Positions 52,236 through 62,164 of a DNA stretch of 64,000 bases are shown one piece after another. Made by a program: the position numbers and the translations under genes. The notes beneath the pieces were generated by a model that ran no database searches, was not told where the DNA came from, and was given only the letters and a program-made list of their open reading frames with translations. Location of the stretch: positions 496,001 to 560,000 of the forward strand of contig CAWKPF010000003.1 in the NCBI GenBank assembly GCA_963851415.1. Reading direction: 5' to 3'. The DNA is from CAWKPF01 sp963851415 (GTDB taxonomy: Bacteria > Acidobacteriota > Thermoanaerobaculia > Multivoradales > Multivoraceae). Positions within the stretch are counted from its first letter, which is position 1; the number at the start of each line of letters is the position of its first letter.

Positions 52236-53234
52236 CTACGCGCTCGAGCGGATGGCCCGAGTCACCAGATTGCGCATCAGCGGCACCTTGTAGGCGTTGT
52301 GACGCAGCGGTCGGGCCCCTGCGACTGCCTGTTCTCCGACTCGCCTGGCGGTTGCTTCGTCGATGCTCTGCCCTCGGAGAGCCGACTCTGCTTTCTTCAG
52401 TCGGAGGGGCGTGGGTGCCACTGCGCCGACCGCGAGCCGGGCATCGACGACCTGCCCCGCGTCGACCTTGAGCGCTGCGGCCACGTTGACCAGGGCGAAG
52501 TCCCAGGTCTTTCGATCCCTCACCTTCTCGAAATAGAAGTGAGCCCCGGCCCAGGTGGAGGGAATCCGGATGGCGGTCAGGATCTCGCCCGGCTCGAGCA
52601 CGGTCATCCGCTCGATGTCGACGGCGGGGCCGACGAAGAAGTTCTCCGCGTCGACGACTCGCTCTCCGCCCGAGCCGCGGATCACCATCTGGGCGTCCAG
52701 CACCACGAGGGCCGGTGCCGTGTCGGAAGGGTTCACCGCAACGCAGCGGGAGGCACCGAAGATGCAGTGCTCCCGGTTCATCGAGGTCGGGGTGTCGGCG
52801 TAGCAGATGTTGCCGCCCGCTCGGTAGCAGGGCCAGCCGCCGCGGTAGTACCAGCAGCGGGTGTCCTGTGCGATGTTGCCGCCCAGGGTGCCCTGATTGC
52901 GGATCTGTGGAGTGGCGACGAGCCCTGCGGCCTCGGCGAGGATTCCGAATCGCGCCTGGATCGCCGAGTGGCCGGCGACCTCGGTCAGGCTGGTCAGGGC
53001 GCCGATCTCGAGGCCGCCGTCGACCTCACGCACTCCCCGCAGGGCGTCCACACCGCCCAGGTCGACGACCACGGATGGACGTTTCACGCGGTCCTTGAAC
53101 CAGTCCATGCTGTCCAGCCCGCCGGCGAGCACCCAGGCGTCGTCGCCGTATCGATCGAGCAGCGCCACTGCCCCGTCGACATCGGCCGGCTGGAAGAGCT
53201 CGAAGCCGGGAATCATGTCGTGAATGATGGCCAT
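52236..53234 (-). CDS. FAD-binding subunit of xanthine-oxidase-family enzyme, with extra Fe-S Cys cluster
   Basis: A 332-residue FAD subunit (CoxM/PaoB type). FAD-binding features include AWVLAGGLDSMDWFKDR near residue 35 and QIRNQGTLGGNIAQDTR near residue 115. An insertion carries Cys127, Cys136, Cys144, Cys157 and Cys164 (CWYYRGGWPC and following). Comparable insertions in PaoB and in 4-hydroxybenzoyl-CoA reductase bind a [4Fe-4S] cluster. The protein has no export signal and would be carried by the Tat signal of the Fe-S subunit. Confidence 0.9.
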   Translation of the reverse strand: MAIIHDMIPGFELFQPADVDGAVALLDRYGDDAWVLAGGLDSMDWFKDRVKRPSVVVDLGGVDALRGVREVDGGLEIGALTSLTEVAGHSAIQARFGILAEAAGLVATPQIRNQGTLGGNIAQDTRCWYYRGGWPCYRAGGNICYADTPTSMNREHCIFGASRCVAVNPSDTAPALVVLDAQMVIRGSGGERVVDAENFFVGPAVDIERMTVLEPGEILTAIRIPSTWAGAHFYFEKVRDRKTWDFALVNVAAALKVDAGQVVDARLAVGAVAPTPLRLKKAESALRGQSIDEATARRVGEQAVAGARPLRHNAYKVPLMRNLVTRAIRSSA

Positions 53235-53255
53235 GTCGTGAGCTCCTGGTATCGA

Positions 53256-55694
53256 TCAGGTGTGGTTGCTGCGCATCGTGTAGTCCGCTTCGGGCAGATC
53301 TTCGATGGCACTGAGGATCGTGTCGGTCATGATCGGAGTGCGATTGAACACCTCGTCTCCGAGTGCATCCTGGATCGCGCACAGGAGGGCCGCTGCACCG
53401 GCGCCGATCGGTGGCTCACCGATCCCCTTGGCTCCGACCGGGTTCAGCGGATCGGGGATGTCGACTGCGCCCCATCTCATGGCACTCGGCACGTCGAGAA
53501 TGCCGGGCGGCCGCGCGGTATAGAACCGATGCGCGAACGGAATCCCCCAGCGCGGGTCGTAGACCCACTTCTGGGTTCGCGCGAGGCCGAACCCCTGCAC
53601 TCCGCCGCCGTGCAGCTGCGCCCCCAGGCTCCGAGGGTTCATCACCGTTCCGCAGTCGGTGACGGCGACGTAGTCCTTGATCTCGAGGCTGCCGGTCTCT
53701 GTGTCGACTTCCACCTCGACGAATCCGGCGACGAACGAGTAGACGTCACCGGCCCGCTCGTAGTTGTCGCGAGCCGCGCCCAGGAGTCCGGTGCCCGCCA
53801 GCGCGGTCGCCGAGGTCCGAGTCATCGGGTTGAGGTCCTCGGCGAGCTCGTGGCCGTCGAACTTTCCGCCCAACTCGATCGCGCGTCGGGCCGCCTGCGC
53901 GAAGCTCAACCCGCGTGAGGGCGATCCCTTGCGAAAGACGCGACCCTCGTCGACCTCGTACTGTTCGGCCGATCCCCCCAGGTCGAGCGCAGCGATTTCC
54001 TGGAGCTTTCGCATGGCGTCCATGGCGGCAGCGTGGACCGCCCGGGTGACCGAGTGGGTGGTCATGCTACCGGCCTGGACGCATGTCCACGGGAGGTGCT
54101 TGGCGGTGCTGCCCCAGACGACCTCGCACTGATCCCAGGGCATCCCGAGGACATCTGCAGCGACGCGGGAGGTGTCGGAGTAGGAGTGGGTGCCCAGGTT
54201 GCCGACGCCGCTGTGCAGCACCAGCTTGCCGTCGTCCGGGCGGATGACCATCAGGCCGTCGAAGCCGCTCGCGCCGGCCGTGAACGCCGACATCGCGACC
54301 CCGACCCCCGTGACTCTGGAGCCGTCGCGGCTGCCGCTGCGCTGTTTCGCGCTCTTCCAGTCGATCATGGCGTCGAGCTTGTCGAACGCCTCGTCGACGT
54401 AGGCGGTGGTGACGTTGCTCTCGAGGTTGCCCTCGAACTTCGCCTGGCTGACCGGCGAGTTGATCTTGCGCATCTCGAGGCGGTCGATGCCGAGCTGGTT
54501 GGCCGCGCGGTCCATCATCGGCTCGAGCATGGCGGTGATCGGGGCGCCTCCCGGAGCGCGCTGGGGGGCTCGTGGCGGGGTGTTGGTCAGCACCGAGATC
54601 CCGCGGTAGCGCATGCCCGAGGGCTGGTAGGCGAGCGAAGCGACCCCGGCGGCGGTGCCCATGTCGCTCTGCTTCCCGTAGGGGCCGTTGTCCTGGACCA
54701 CGAACAGATCCATGCCGGTGACCTTGCCGTCCTTACGGAAGCCCACTCGCGCATTGATGTGCAGAGCGGGTCGGGCTCGGCCGAAGTAGTTCTCTTCGTA
54801 GCGAGTGACCCGGTGCATCACCGGACGTCCGGTCTTCTTCGCCAGGAGAGGGGGAATCGCCATGTTGATCGTGCCGACGATCTTGCTGCCGAAGCCACCG
54901 CCCGTGAACTCGCTGATCAGCACGACGTCCTTGGTTTCCATCCCCAGGGCGCCCGCCAGGACGCCGTGAGTGATGGCGACACTCTGGCTCGAGATGTGGA
55001 CATACGCCTTCCCGTTCTGCCAATAGGACATGACGGAGCGCGGCTCGAGCGGGTGGTGCGTCAGGGACTGGTTGTAGAAGCTCTGCTCCAGCACGAGATC
55101 GGCCTCGGCGAACGCAGCGTCGAGGTCTCCGATCGTCCATTCGTCCTGGGCCGGACCCATCGGTAGACGATCGGGGCCGGCTTCCTCGAAGACCGCCGCA
55201 TCCCACTTCATCTCTTCGATCACGGTCTCGCGCCCTTCGTCGGTCTGGCGGGTGACCAACACGTTTCCGTCGATCATCGCGTTGGGGCCGCCCGGGCGCA
55301 GGCTGTCGAGCGGGTCCAGGGCGAAGGGGAGGGGCTCCAGGTCCAGTTCGATCTTCTCGATCGCATCGGCGGCGATGGTCTCCGAGATCGCGGCCACGGC
55401 CAGGATGGGCTGCCCCTCGTAGAGCGGTTCGTCGGTCAACGGCCTCTCGGCCAGCGGTCGACCCGCGGGCAGCAACTCGTCGTCGGCTCGCATGATGGCG
55501 ACCACGCCGTCCATCGCCTCGGCCGCCCGTGTGTCGACCCTGCGCACCCTGCAGTGCGGCATCGGGCTGAGGAGCAGTTTGCAGAAGAGCATGCCCTCGG
55601 CACGGAAGTCCTCGGCGTACTTTGCCCGGCCGGTGACCTTGGCGATCAGGTCGGGAGGGGTGTAGTCGGCGCCGACCAGTTTGTTCTTCGCCAT
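53256..55694 (-). CDS. Molybdopterin-binding subunit, xanthine-oxidase family
   Basis: An 812-residue Mo subunit. It begins with the a/b hammerhead domain (KVTGRAKYAEDF). Cofactor-binding regions include EFTGGGFGSKIVGT near residue 275, TPPRAPQRAPGGAPITAMLEP near residue 385, and the C-terminal GAKGIGEPPIGAGAAALLCA, where the Glu is the proposed catalytic base. It lacks the AYRCSFR loop of aerobic CO dehydrogenase, so it is not a CODH; aldehyde, nicotinate, purine or similar hydroxylation is likely. Starts 3 bp after the Fe-S subunit gene. Confidence 0.93.
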   Translation of the reverse strand: MAKNKLVGADYTPPDLIAKVTGRAKYAEDFRAEGMLFCKLLLSPMPHCRVRRVDTRAAEAMDGVVAIMRADDELLPAGRPLAERPLTDEPLYEGQPILAVAAISETIAADAIEKIELDLEPLPFALDPLDSLRPGGPNAMIDGNVLVTRQTDEGRETVIEEMKWDAAVFEEAGPDRLPMGPAQDEWTIGDLDAAFAEADLVLEQSFYNQSLTHHPLEPRSVMSYWQNGKAYVHISSQSVAITHGVLAGALGMETKDVVLISEFTGGGFGSKIVGTINMAIPPLLAKKTGRPVMHRVTRYEENYFGRARPALHINARVGFRKDGKVTGMDLFVVQDNGPYGKQSDMGTAAGVASLAYQPSGMRYRGISVLTNTPPRAPQRAPGGAPITAMLEPMMDRAANQLGIDRLEMRKINSPVSQAKFEGNLESNVTTAYVDEAFDKLDAMIDWKSAKQRSGSRDGSRVTGVGVAMSAFTAGASGFDGLMVIRPDDGKLVLHSGVGNLGTHSYSDTSRVAADVLGMPWDQCEVVWGSTAKHLPWTCVQAGSMTTHSVTRAVHAAAMDAMRKLQEIAALDLGGSAEQYEVDEGRVFRKGSPSRGLSFAQAARRAIELGGKFDGHELAEDLNPMTRTSATALAGTGLLGAARDNYERAGDVYSFVAGFVEVEVDTETGSLEIKDYVAVTDCGTVMNPRSLGAQLHGGGVQGFGLARTQKWVYDPRWGIPFAHRFYTARPPGILDVPSAMRWGAVDIPDPLNPVGAKGIGEPPIGAGAAALLCAIQDALGDEVFNRTPIMTDTILSAIEDLPEADYTMRSNHT

Positions 55695-55697
55695 GTC

Positions 55698-56387
55698 TTA
55701 CGTTCTCCCGGAGTTGCGCTCGCGTTGGTACTGAGCGGCGCGCATCGCGCTGTCGAGAATCTTGTTGTAGTCGGCACAGCGGCACAGGTTGCCCGACAGG
55801 GCGTGCCGCGCCTCCTCACGGGTGCAGTCGGGGTTGTCGTTGACCAGCGAGACCATCGACATGATGAATCCGGGAGCGCAGAAGGCGCATTGGAATCCGG
55901 CCTCGTCGACCACGGCCTGCTGCACCGGATGCAGGGTGCCATCCGCGGCTTCGAGGCCCTCGATGGTGAGGACCTCGCGACCTCGTACGGATTGCGTGAG
56001 GATGGAACAGGCGTAGTGGGGAACCCCGTCGACGAGCACGGTGCAGGCGCCGCACTCGGCTCGGTCGCAGCCGAGCTTGGTTCCGGTGAGGCCCAGTTTG
56101 TAGCGGAGCGTCATGGCCAGCGTCTCCTGCTTGAGTACGTCCACCCGGCGGGCCTGGCCGTTCACCTGCAGGGTGACCAATCGCTCTACGGAGCCCGGCA
56201 AGGCGACCTGCGCCCCCACCGTCGCGTTCTGGCGAAACAGGTAGCCGGCGGCCGAGACGGCGGCTCCGCTGGCGATGACTCCCTTGATGAAGTTCCTCCG
56301 GCTCAGCCGGTCGCGCGGCGGCGCTTGCGCGGCGGCGCCTGCGTCGGGATTCGAGGGCGGGTCGACGGGGGAATTCAGCTCGTCCAT
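55698..56387 (-). CDS. Tat-exported [2Fe-2S] subunit of xanthine-oxidase-family enzyme
   Basis: A 229-residue Fe-S subunit. A twin-arginine signal is visible at SRRNFIKGVIASGAAVSAAG (Arg30-Arg31). The ferredoxin domain has CDRAECGACTVLVDG, and the C-terminal domain has FCAPGFIMS and GNLCRCADY, giving two [2Fe-2S] clusters. It is the first gene of the operon and probably drags the Mo and FAD subunits across the membrane (hitchhiking), as described for PaoABC. The ATG at 56387 follows CCGGAGGC; a longer frame upstream lacks support. Confidence 0.93.
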   Translation of the reverse strand: MDELNSPVDPPSNPDAGAAAQAPPRDRLSRRNFIKGVIASGAAVSAAGYLFRQNATVGAQVALPGSVERLVTLQVNGQARRVDVLKQETLAMTLRYKLGLTGTKLGCDRAECGACTVLVDGVPHYACSILTQSVRGREVLTIEGLEAADGTLHPVQQAVVDEAGFQCAFCAPGFIMSMVSLVNDNPDCTREEARHALSGNLCRCADYNKILDSAMRAAQYQRERNSGRT

Positions 56388-56721
56388 GAGTCGCCTCCGG
56401 GGGAGGGGCCTCCGACACGGGAAGTGGCTGCGAGGGACCGCGATCTCGAATCGCTCGTCCGCTCGTAGCAACAGTGCCTCGGGGGCCCCAACGTCAGCTC
56501 TGTCAGTTCACTGGCTATGCCGGGGAGGCTATCGTCTCTGGTACCTCGTGGCAAACCCCTAGTCGCCTCGGGAGCCGGGTATCTTCGTGGTGCCCGAGTC
56601 GGCGCAGGGCGATCGTCGCCCAGCGACCCCGGTCGTGGCGGGGGACCCGCCGGAAGGGGTAACATCGGCCGCCTCGTTTCGCTCGGAAGAGAAGCAGTCC
56701 TTCAGGAGAGTTCCCCAGAGA
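56388..56721. other. Divergent intergenic region (334 bp)
   Basis: A noncoding gap between the divergent Tat operon and the GNAT gene. It should hold both promoters. I see no clear promoter hexamers, repeats or RNA gene; open frames here are short and lack coding features. Confidence 0.5.
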
Positions 56722-57261
56722 ATGAACCATCATCGCTATCCGCAGGAGGCGGTCCTCCGCGACGGTCGCCGGGTCGCCGTTCGACCCTTCGAGTCCGGTG
56801 ACGCCGACGCCCTACACGAGTTCTTCCTTCGTCTACCGGAGGAGATCCGACGGTTTTCCTGGGATCGGATCGAACAGCGGGGTGTCGTAGACACCTGGGC
56901 TGCCAACATCGACTACGGGAAGGTCTTCCCCCTGCTCGCCCTCGACGGCGCCAGGATCGTCGGAGACGCGACCCTCCACCGGCGCGATCACGGGCCGCTG
57001 CGCCTCGTCGGCACCATCAAGTGGTTGCTGGATCCCGAGTTCCGCGAGGTGGGGCTGGGCTCGATCCTGGTGAACCACCTGATCGATGCGGCTCGCGCCA
57101 ACGGCTTGCGTCATCTCACCTGCATGTTGATCAGCGACGTCGAGGCCGACGCGGTGGAGACGCTGAGCGCGCTCGGGTTCGAGCCGTACGCCGTGCCGGG
57201 CTACGGCACCGATCCCGACGGTGGCAGTCACGACATGACGAAGTTGGTGTTTACGCTCTAG
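56722..57261 (+). CDS. GNAT family N-acetyltransferase
   Basis: A 179-residue acetyltransferase. The GNAT fold is visible: VRPFESGDADALHEFF starts it, the acetyl-CoA loop region is REVGLGSILVNHLIDAA near residue 115 and LGFEPYAVPGYGTD ends it. The substrate is not predictable. The ATG follows CAGAG; the ribosome site AGGAG lies slightly further upstream. It is convergent with polB. Confidence 0.85.
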   Translation: MNHHRYPQEAVLRDGRRVAVRPFESGDADALHEFFLRLPEEIRRFSWDRIEQRGVVDTWAANIDYGKVFPLLALDGARIVGDATLHRRDHGPLRLVGTIKWLLDPEFREVGLGSILVNHLIDAARANGLRHLTCMLISDVEADAVETLSALGFEPYAVPGYGTDPDGGSHDMTKLVFTL

Positions 57262-57300
57262 CCGCGAGCGGGCGGTTGGAGCCGGCCGGCCCTCGAAGAG

Positions 57301-59739
57301 TCAGAAGAGCCGGATCTGGGTGGCGTCTCCGATCACAGTCTCGAAATCGAGGTCGAGAATCTCCAGCACCGGCTCGGCGATCGGCCGAATCTGCTTGTCG
57401 ACGTAGTGCTGGTGATCGAACGGGCTCCCCTGTTCCTCGGCGGGCTCGGGGCCGGATGTTGTGATGACATATTCGATCTCCCTCCCGGGCTGGCCCGAGA
57501 GCTTGCGGGCAGCAGCGACGTGGGGCGGGGTCGTTGCGGTGTACGCCGAGGGATCCTTGCGCAGCGATTTGCGGTAGACCAGCCGATCGTCGAGCTCGCC
57601 CGCTCGCAGCCGGGCCACCAGGCCGGCGAGCCATTGCTCGAGAGGCTCACCGAAGAACAGGCGCCGGTAGATCTCTGCCTGAGCCTGCTTGGCCAATTCG
57701 GTCTGGTCGCTGCGCACGGCCTCCATTCCGGTGAAGACGACCCGGTCCTCACCGTCGATCTCGGTCAGGCCGACGTAGCGCTTCATCGCGCCACCACCGC
57801 CGTGGCGGAGCGGGGGAAGGAAGAGGCGGCGATAGACCTTTTCGAACTCGAGCTCGAGACGACTCTCGCAGCGCCAGCGGGAGGCGACGTAGCGGGCGAG
57901 CTCTTCGTCGAGGCCTTCCACGAGCTGTCTACCGAGCCGTTGCGCCTGCTCGGTGGTCGCGGCTCCGGATTCGACGAACAGGCTGTCGGTGTCACCGTAG
58001 AGCACCGGATGGCCCGCGCTCTCGAGGCGGTCCTTGCACCAGAGCAAGAGCTCTCGCCCAAAGCTGGTGATGGCGTTGGCGAGGTGGGGATTGTAGAACC
58101 GACAGACCGACGTGCCGAGGACCCCGTAAAAGGAGTTCATCAGGATCTTGATTGCCTGACTGGCGACCTGGTTGCCGGCCTGCTGCGCTGCCGCGCGTCG
58201 GGGAAAGAGCTCGTCGAGAACCTCGGTGAGAATGCCGATGTCGCGACGAAACCACGCGCCGTTCGGAGCTCGGATCGCGTCCACCAGGGAGTCTCCGGTG
58301 CTGCGGTCGTCGTCCTGCCCCAGGTAGCCCAGGGGATCGATCTGGAACGTGCGGATCAGACTCGGATAGAGGCTGCGGAAGTCGAGCACCAGCACGTTCT
58401 CGTAGAGGCCGGGGAGTGGACGCAGTACGTGGCCCCCGCTCTGCGGCGTGGCCGGGAAGTCGTGGGCGCCGACGCTGGGAGCCGCGACGTCTCGTTTGCG
58501 CAGTCGCGAGAGGTAGAGGAAGTCGAAGGCCGCCACCGATCCCGAGACCCGATCCGGGGGCAGACCGGTCAGACGGCTGCGCTCGACGGCCAGCTCGATC
58601 AGTTGCAGACGGTCGAGGACCTCGAGGACCAGTCGGGCGTCGTGCCGGTTGTATTCGACGAGCCTCTCGGGGTCGCTCCGGTGCCACTCCTGGATCGTCT
58701 CACCGCGCTGCGCGCCGGCAAGGGTCTTGCCCTCTCCCAAGACCTGTCGAGCGACGAAGTCGAGCGTTTGGCGCTCCATGCGTACGAAGGAAGTGCGTAG
58801 CAGATGCAGGCCATCGAGGACCAGTCGGCCAGGAACCGTCACTCGAGTGGCCTCTCTCCGGTCTTTCCCGGAGAAGCGGCGCAGCCGGCCGTGGCCCCGT
58901 CCCAGGGTGAGGACTCCCAGCCCGACGCGCTGCGCGGCTCGCTCGAGCACGGGTACGTCGAAGTCGGAGATGTTCCAGCCGGTGAGAACGTCAGGGTCGA
59001 GCTGCTCGACGCGCTGCTCGAAGGCGCGGATCAGCTCGCGTTCGTCGTCGACCACTGTGGCGTCGCGAGGCACGGTCTTCGCCTCGGGGTGGGGGACCAG
59101 CAGCACCTCCGAAGTCCCGCAGCCTTCGAGAGCCAACGCGAAGACCCGCTCGCCCCTCATGTCGGTCTCGATGTCGAAGGACAGCGTACGAAGGTGACTC
59201 GGCACCCAGTCGTCCGGCTCGATGGTCGGCTCGTCGAACACCCGATCGATCCGCGGGCCGGGCTGTGACTTTCCCCGGATCCGAAGCGCCCCTCGCACGT
59301 CCCGGTCGATCAGATAGCGCATGGCGAAGCGCACGTCGGCTTCGAAGCAGCGGATCCCGGCGTCCTGGAGACGGTCCCGCAGGATCGGCGCGTCCGGAGG
59401 TGTCCCGACGAAGAGCTCGCTCAGCGGCTCCCCCGCGAAGTCCACTCGTTCGGATGCTTCGATGTCCCGGGCACCCAGCTGTCTCGCGCTCTCGGCGTCG
59501 TCCGTTCGGATCCAGAAGCTCGGTCGAGGGCGGCGGTCCCGGATCAGGAAGGACTCGCCGCTGTCGAGTCGACCGTACAACTCGACGATGGCGCGACCCC
59601 CGGAGGGGTGGCGCTCGATGCGGTACCCGGGTTGCAGGACGAATCCTCGACAGCGCTCGGTGGCCTCGTCGGGTCCCGCGGACGGCCTTGTCGCTGCCGG
59701 AGATCGGTTCGAAGTCGGTATCCTGTCGCGAGCGGTCAT
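57301..59739 (-). CDS. polB: DNA polymerase II (family B)
   Basis: An 812-residue family B polymerase. The 3'-5' exonuclease has ExoI in LSFDIETDMRG and ExoII in LTGWNISDFDVPVL. The polymerase motifs are LDFRSLYPSLIRTF (motif A), KILMNSFYGVLGTS (motif B) and YGDTDSLFVES (motif C). All key acidic residues are present, so it is likely active with proofreading. The length is close to E. coli Pol II (783). The likely role is replication restart or translesion synthesis. It is divergent from the S9 peptidase gene with 51 bp between starts. Confidence 0.95.
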   Translation of the reverse strand: MTARDRIPTSNRSPAATRPSAGPDEATERCRGFVLQPGYRIERHPSGGRAIVELYGRLDSGESFLIRDRRPRPSFWIRTDDAESARQLGARDIEASERVDFAGEPLSELFVGTPPDAPILRDRLQDAGIRCFEADVRFAMRYLIDRDVRGALRIRGKSQPGPRIDRVFDEPTIEPDDWVPSHLRTLSFDIETDMRGERVFALALEGCGTSEVLLVPHPEAKTVPRDATVVDDERELIRAFEQRVEQLDPDVLTGWNISDFDVPVLERAAQRVGLGVLTLGRGHGRLRRFSGKDRREATRVTVPGRLVLDGLHLLRTSFVRMERQTLDFVARQVLGEGKTLAGAQRGETIQEWHRSDPERLVEYNRHDARLVLEVLDRLQLIELAVERSRLTGLPPDRVSGSVAAFDFLYLSRLRKRDVAAPSVGAHDFPATPQSGGHVLRPLPGLYENVLVLDFRSLYPSLIRTFQIDPLGYLGQDDDRSTGDSLVDAIRAPNGAWFRRDIGILTEVLDELFPRRAAAQQAGNQVASQAIKILMNSFYGVLGTSVCRFYNPHLANAITSFGRELLLWCKDRLESAGHPVLYGDTDSLFVESGAATTEQAQRLGRQLVEGLDEELARYVASRWRCESRLELEFEKVYRRLFLPPLRHGGGGAMKRYVGLTEIDGEDRVVFTGMEAVRSDQTELAKQAQAEIYRRLFFGEPLEQWLAGLVARLRAGELDDRLVYRKSLRKDPSAYTATTPPHVAAARKLSGQPGREIEYVITTSGPEPAEEQGSPFDHQHYVDKQIRPIAEPVLEILDLDFETVIGDATQIRLF

Positions 59740-59790
59740 CGCCGGGATGATAGCTCCGACTTCCTACCGTCCTTCTCACGGAGTGTCTCG

Positions 59791-62097
59791 ATGTCAGCAC
59801 GCAGCATCAACCCTCTGCTCCGCCGCACGGGTCGCGCGTTGGGGGCGTCGGCATTGGCGCTGGTCGCGCTTGCCGGTCCAGCCTCGGCGCAGTCCCTGCC
59901 GGACGGGCTCGCGGCACAGCTCCAGCAGATCTTCAGCGAAGAGCGTTTCGAAGCAGCCCGTTTCGGCCCCGCTCGCTGGCTCGAGGAGGGCGGCTCCTAC
60001 ACCACGCTCGAGGACTCGGACACCGTCGAGGGCAGCCGTGACCTCGTGCTCTACTCGGCCGAATCGGGCAGTCGCCGCATTCTCGTGCCGGCCGAGCGGT
60101 TGCGCCCCGAAGGGCGCGAGCGGCCGCTCGAGGTCGAAGACTATTCGTGGTCCGCCGATCGGAGCCGGTTGTTGATCTTCACCAACACTCGCAAGGTGTG
60201 GCGTCACAACACGCGCGGCGACTACTGGGTGCTCCATGGAACCGAGCTTCGGCAAGTGGGTGCCAACCTGCCCGAAGCGAGCCTGATGTTCGCCAGGTTC
60301 GCACCCGGCGGGGAGCACGTTGGTTTCGTGCACCGCAACGACATCTATGTCGAACGACTCGGTGACGGGCAGACCGTTCGCTTGACTGACGATGGCTCTG
60401 AGACCCTGATCAACGGTACGTCGGATTGGGTCTACGAAGAAGAGCTCGGAGTGCGCGACGGTTTCCGTTTCAGTCCGGACGGATCGAGGGTCGCCTTCTG
60501 GCGCTTCGACACCGAGGGGGTCGGCGTCTTCCGCTTGATCAACGACACCGACACTCTCTATCCGGAGATCGTCGAGATTCCCTATCCCAAGGTCGGGACC
60601 ACCAACTCGTCCGTGTCGATCGGCGTCGTGCCCTCGAGCGGCGGCGACCCGGTGTGGATGAAGGTTCCGGGCGACCCGCGAGACAGCTATGTGGCGCGAA
60701 TGGAGTGGGTCGACGATTCGACTCTGGCGCTGCAGCACCTGAACCGCTTGCAGAATCGCAACGACGTGCTACTGGCCGATGTGCACAGCGGCACCGTCCG
60801 CACCTGGTTCACGGATCGGGACGATGCCTGGGTCGACGTGCGCGACTTCGCCTGGCTGCCCGGGCCGGCTCCGAGCCGCGGGAGTGACCTGCTGTGGCTC
60901 AGTGAGCGCGACGGATGGCGGCATGCCTATGCGGTAGGGAGCCGGGACGCTGAGGTGAAGCTGCTCACCGCCTTCGAGGGGGATGTCATCGATCTGGTCG
61001 GTGTCGCTCGCCAGGGCCCTGCCTTGGACACCGAGAATGATGCCCTGTACTTCCTCGCGTCTCCTGAGGACGCCACCAGCCGGTATCTCTTCCGCATCCC
61101 GATCGGTGACCCGGCAGCCAGGCCTCGACGGGTCACTCCCCTCGACCAGCCCGGCACTCATGGCTACGACCTCTCACCCGATGGACGCTTCGCCTTTCAC
61201 ACCTGGTCGCGACTGGAGATGCCTCCGCGCATCGAGTTGGTGAGTCTGCCCGAGCATCGCGTGGTGCGCGTCCTCGAAGACAATGGGGATTTGAACTCTC
61301 GACTCGCCGGGCTGTTCGAACCGCCCACCGAGTTCTTCCGGGTCGAGATCGCGGACGACGTCTCGCTCGACGCCTGGCGGATCGAGCCTCCGGTCTCGAT
61401 CCCTGGGCCGCATCCACTGTTGGTCTACGTCTACGGTGAGCCGGCGGGGCAGACGGTGCTCGACCGCTGGGGAGGCAACCGGCACCTGTTCCATCGAGCC
61501 CTGGCGCGTCAGGGCTTCGTCGTGGTGAGCTTCGACAATCGGGGCACGCCGGCACCCCGGGGCTCGAGGTGGCGCAAGCAGGTGTACGGCACGATCGGAG
61601 AGCTGTCGGCGCGGGATCAGGCAGCGGCGGTGGAAGCGCTGCTGGGGCAACGCGACGATCTCGATCCCGACCGGGTCGCCATCTGGGGTTGGAGCGGCGG
61701 CGGCTCCAACACCCTGAACGCCCTTTTTCGGCATCCCGAGGTGTTCCGGGTCGGCGTGTCGGTTGCCCCGGTTCCCGACCAGCTTCTCTACGACACCATC
61801 TATCAGGAGCGCTACATGGGGTTGCCCGACGGCAATGCCGAGGGCTACGGGAGAGGCTCCCCGATCCACTTCGCCGAAGGGTTGGCAGGGGATCTCCTGG
61901 TGGTTCACGGGTCGGGCGACGACAACGTCCACTACCAGGGCACCGAACGGTTGGTCAATCGACTCGTCGAGTTGGGCAAGCCGTTCGACCTGATGGTCTA
62001 TCCCAATCGATCCCACTCGATCTCGGAGGGAGAGGGCACGTCCCTGCACCTCCATGGCCTGATCGCACGCTATCTCCTGGAGCACACCGGGGACTAG
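59791..62097 (+). CDS. Secreted S9 family (DPP IV-like) serine peptidase
   Basis: A 768-residue peptidase with a signal peptide (residues 1-34, ending PASAQ). The N-terminal beta-propeller (about 90-480) contains DWVYEEELGVRDGFRFSPDG, the Glu-Glu motif region that selects the substrate N-terminus in dipeptidyl peptidases. The C-terminal alpha/beta hydrolase has Ser635 in GWSGGGS, Asp710 in HGSGDDNVH and His742 in NRSHSISEG. It should release N-terminal dipeptides in the periplasm. The start follows ACGGAG. Confidence 0.93.
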   Translation: MSARSINPLLRRTGRALGASALALVALAGPASAQSLPDGLAAQLQQIFSEERFEAARFGPARWLEEGGSYTTLEDSDTVEGSRDLVLYSAESGSRRILVPAERLRPEGRERPLEVEDYSWSADRSRLLIFTNTRKVWRHNTRGDYWVLHGTELRQVGANLPEASLMFARFAPGGEHVGFVHRNDIYVERLGDGQTVRLTDDGSETLINGTSDWVYEEELGVRDGFRFSPDGSRVAFWRFDTEGVGVFRLINDTDTLYPEIVEIPYPKVGTTNSSVSIGVVPSSGGDPVWMKVPGDPRDSYVARMEWVDDSTLALQHLNRLQNRNDVLLADVHSGTVRTWFTDRDDAWVDVRDFAWLPGPAPSRGSDLLWLSERDGWRHAYAVGSRDAEVKLLTAFEGDVIDLVGVARQGPALDTENDALYFLASPEDATSRYLFRIPIGDPAARPRRVTPLDQPGTHGYDLSPDGRFAFHTWSRLEMPPRIELVSLPEHRVVRVLEDNGDLNSRLAGLFEPPTEFFRVEIADDVSLDAWRIEPPVSIPGPHPLLVYVYGEPAGQTVLDRWGGNRHLFHRALARQGFVVVSFDNRGTPAPRGSRWRKQVYGTIGELSARDQAAAVEALLGQRDDLDPDRVAIWGWSGGGSNTLNALFRHPEVFRVGVSVAPVPDQLLYDTIYQERYMGLPDGNAEGYGRGSPIHFAEGLAGDLLVVHGSGDDNVHYQGTERLVNRLVELGKPFDLMVYPNRSHSISEGEGTSLHLHGLIARYLLEHTGD

Positions 62098-62164
62098 ACG
62101 ACCGCGGGACTCGGGTCGGGGGCGGTGCGGAGCCGTAGAGCCGGACCCAAAGCCGAGTGTCAGT

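Noticed and set aside
53256..55694. The molybdenum enzyme as aerobic CO dehydrogenase
   Set aside because: The AYRCSFR active loop is absent and the FAD subunit is PaoB-like, so aldehyde or heterocycle oxidation is more likely.
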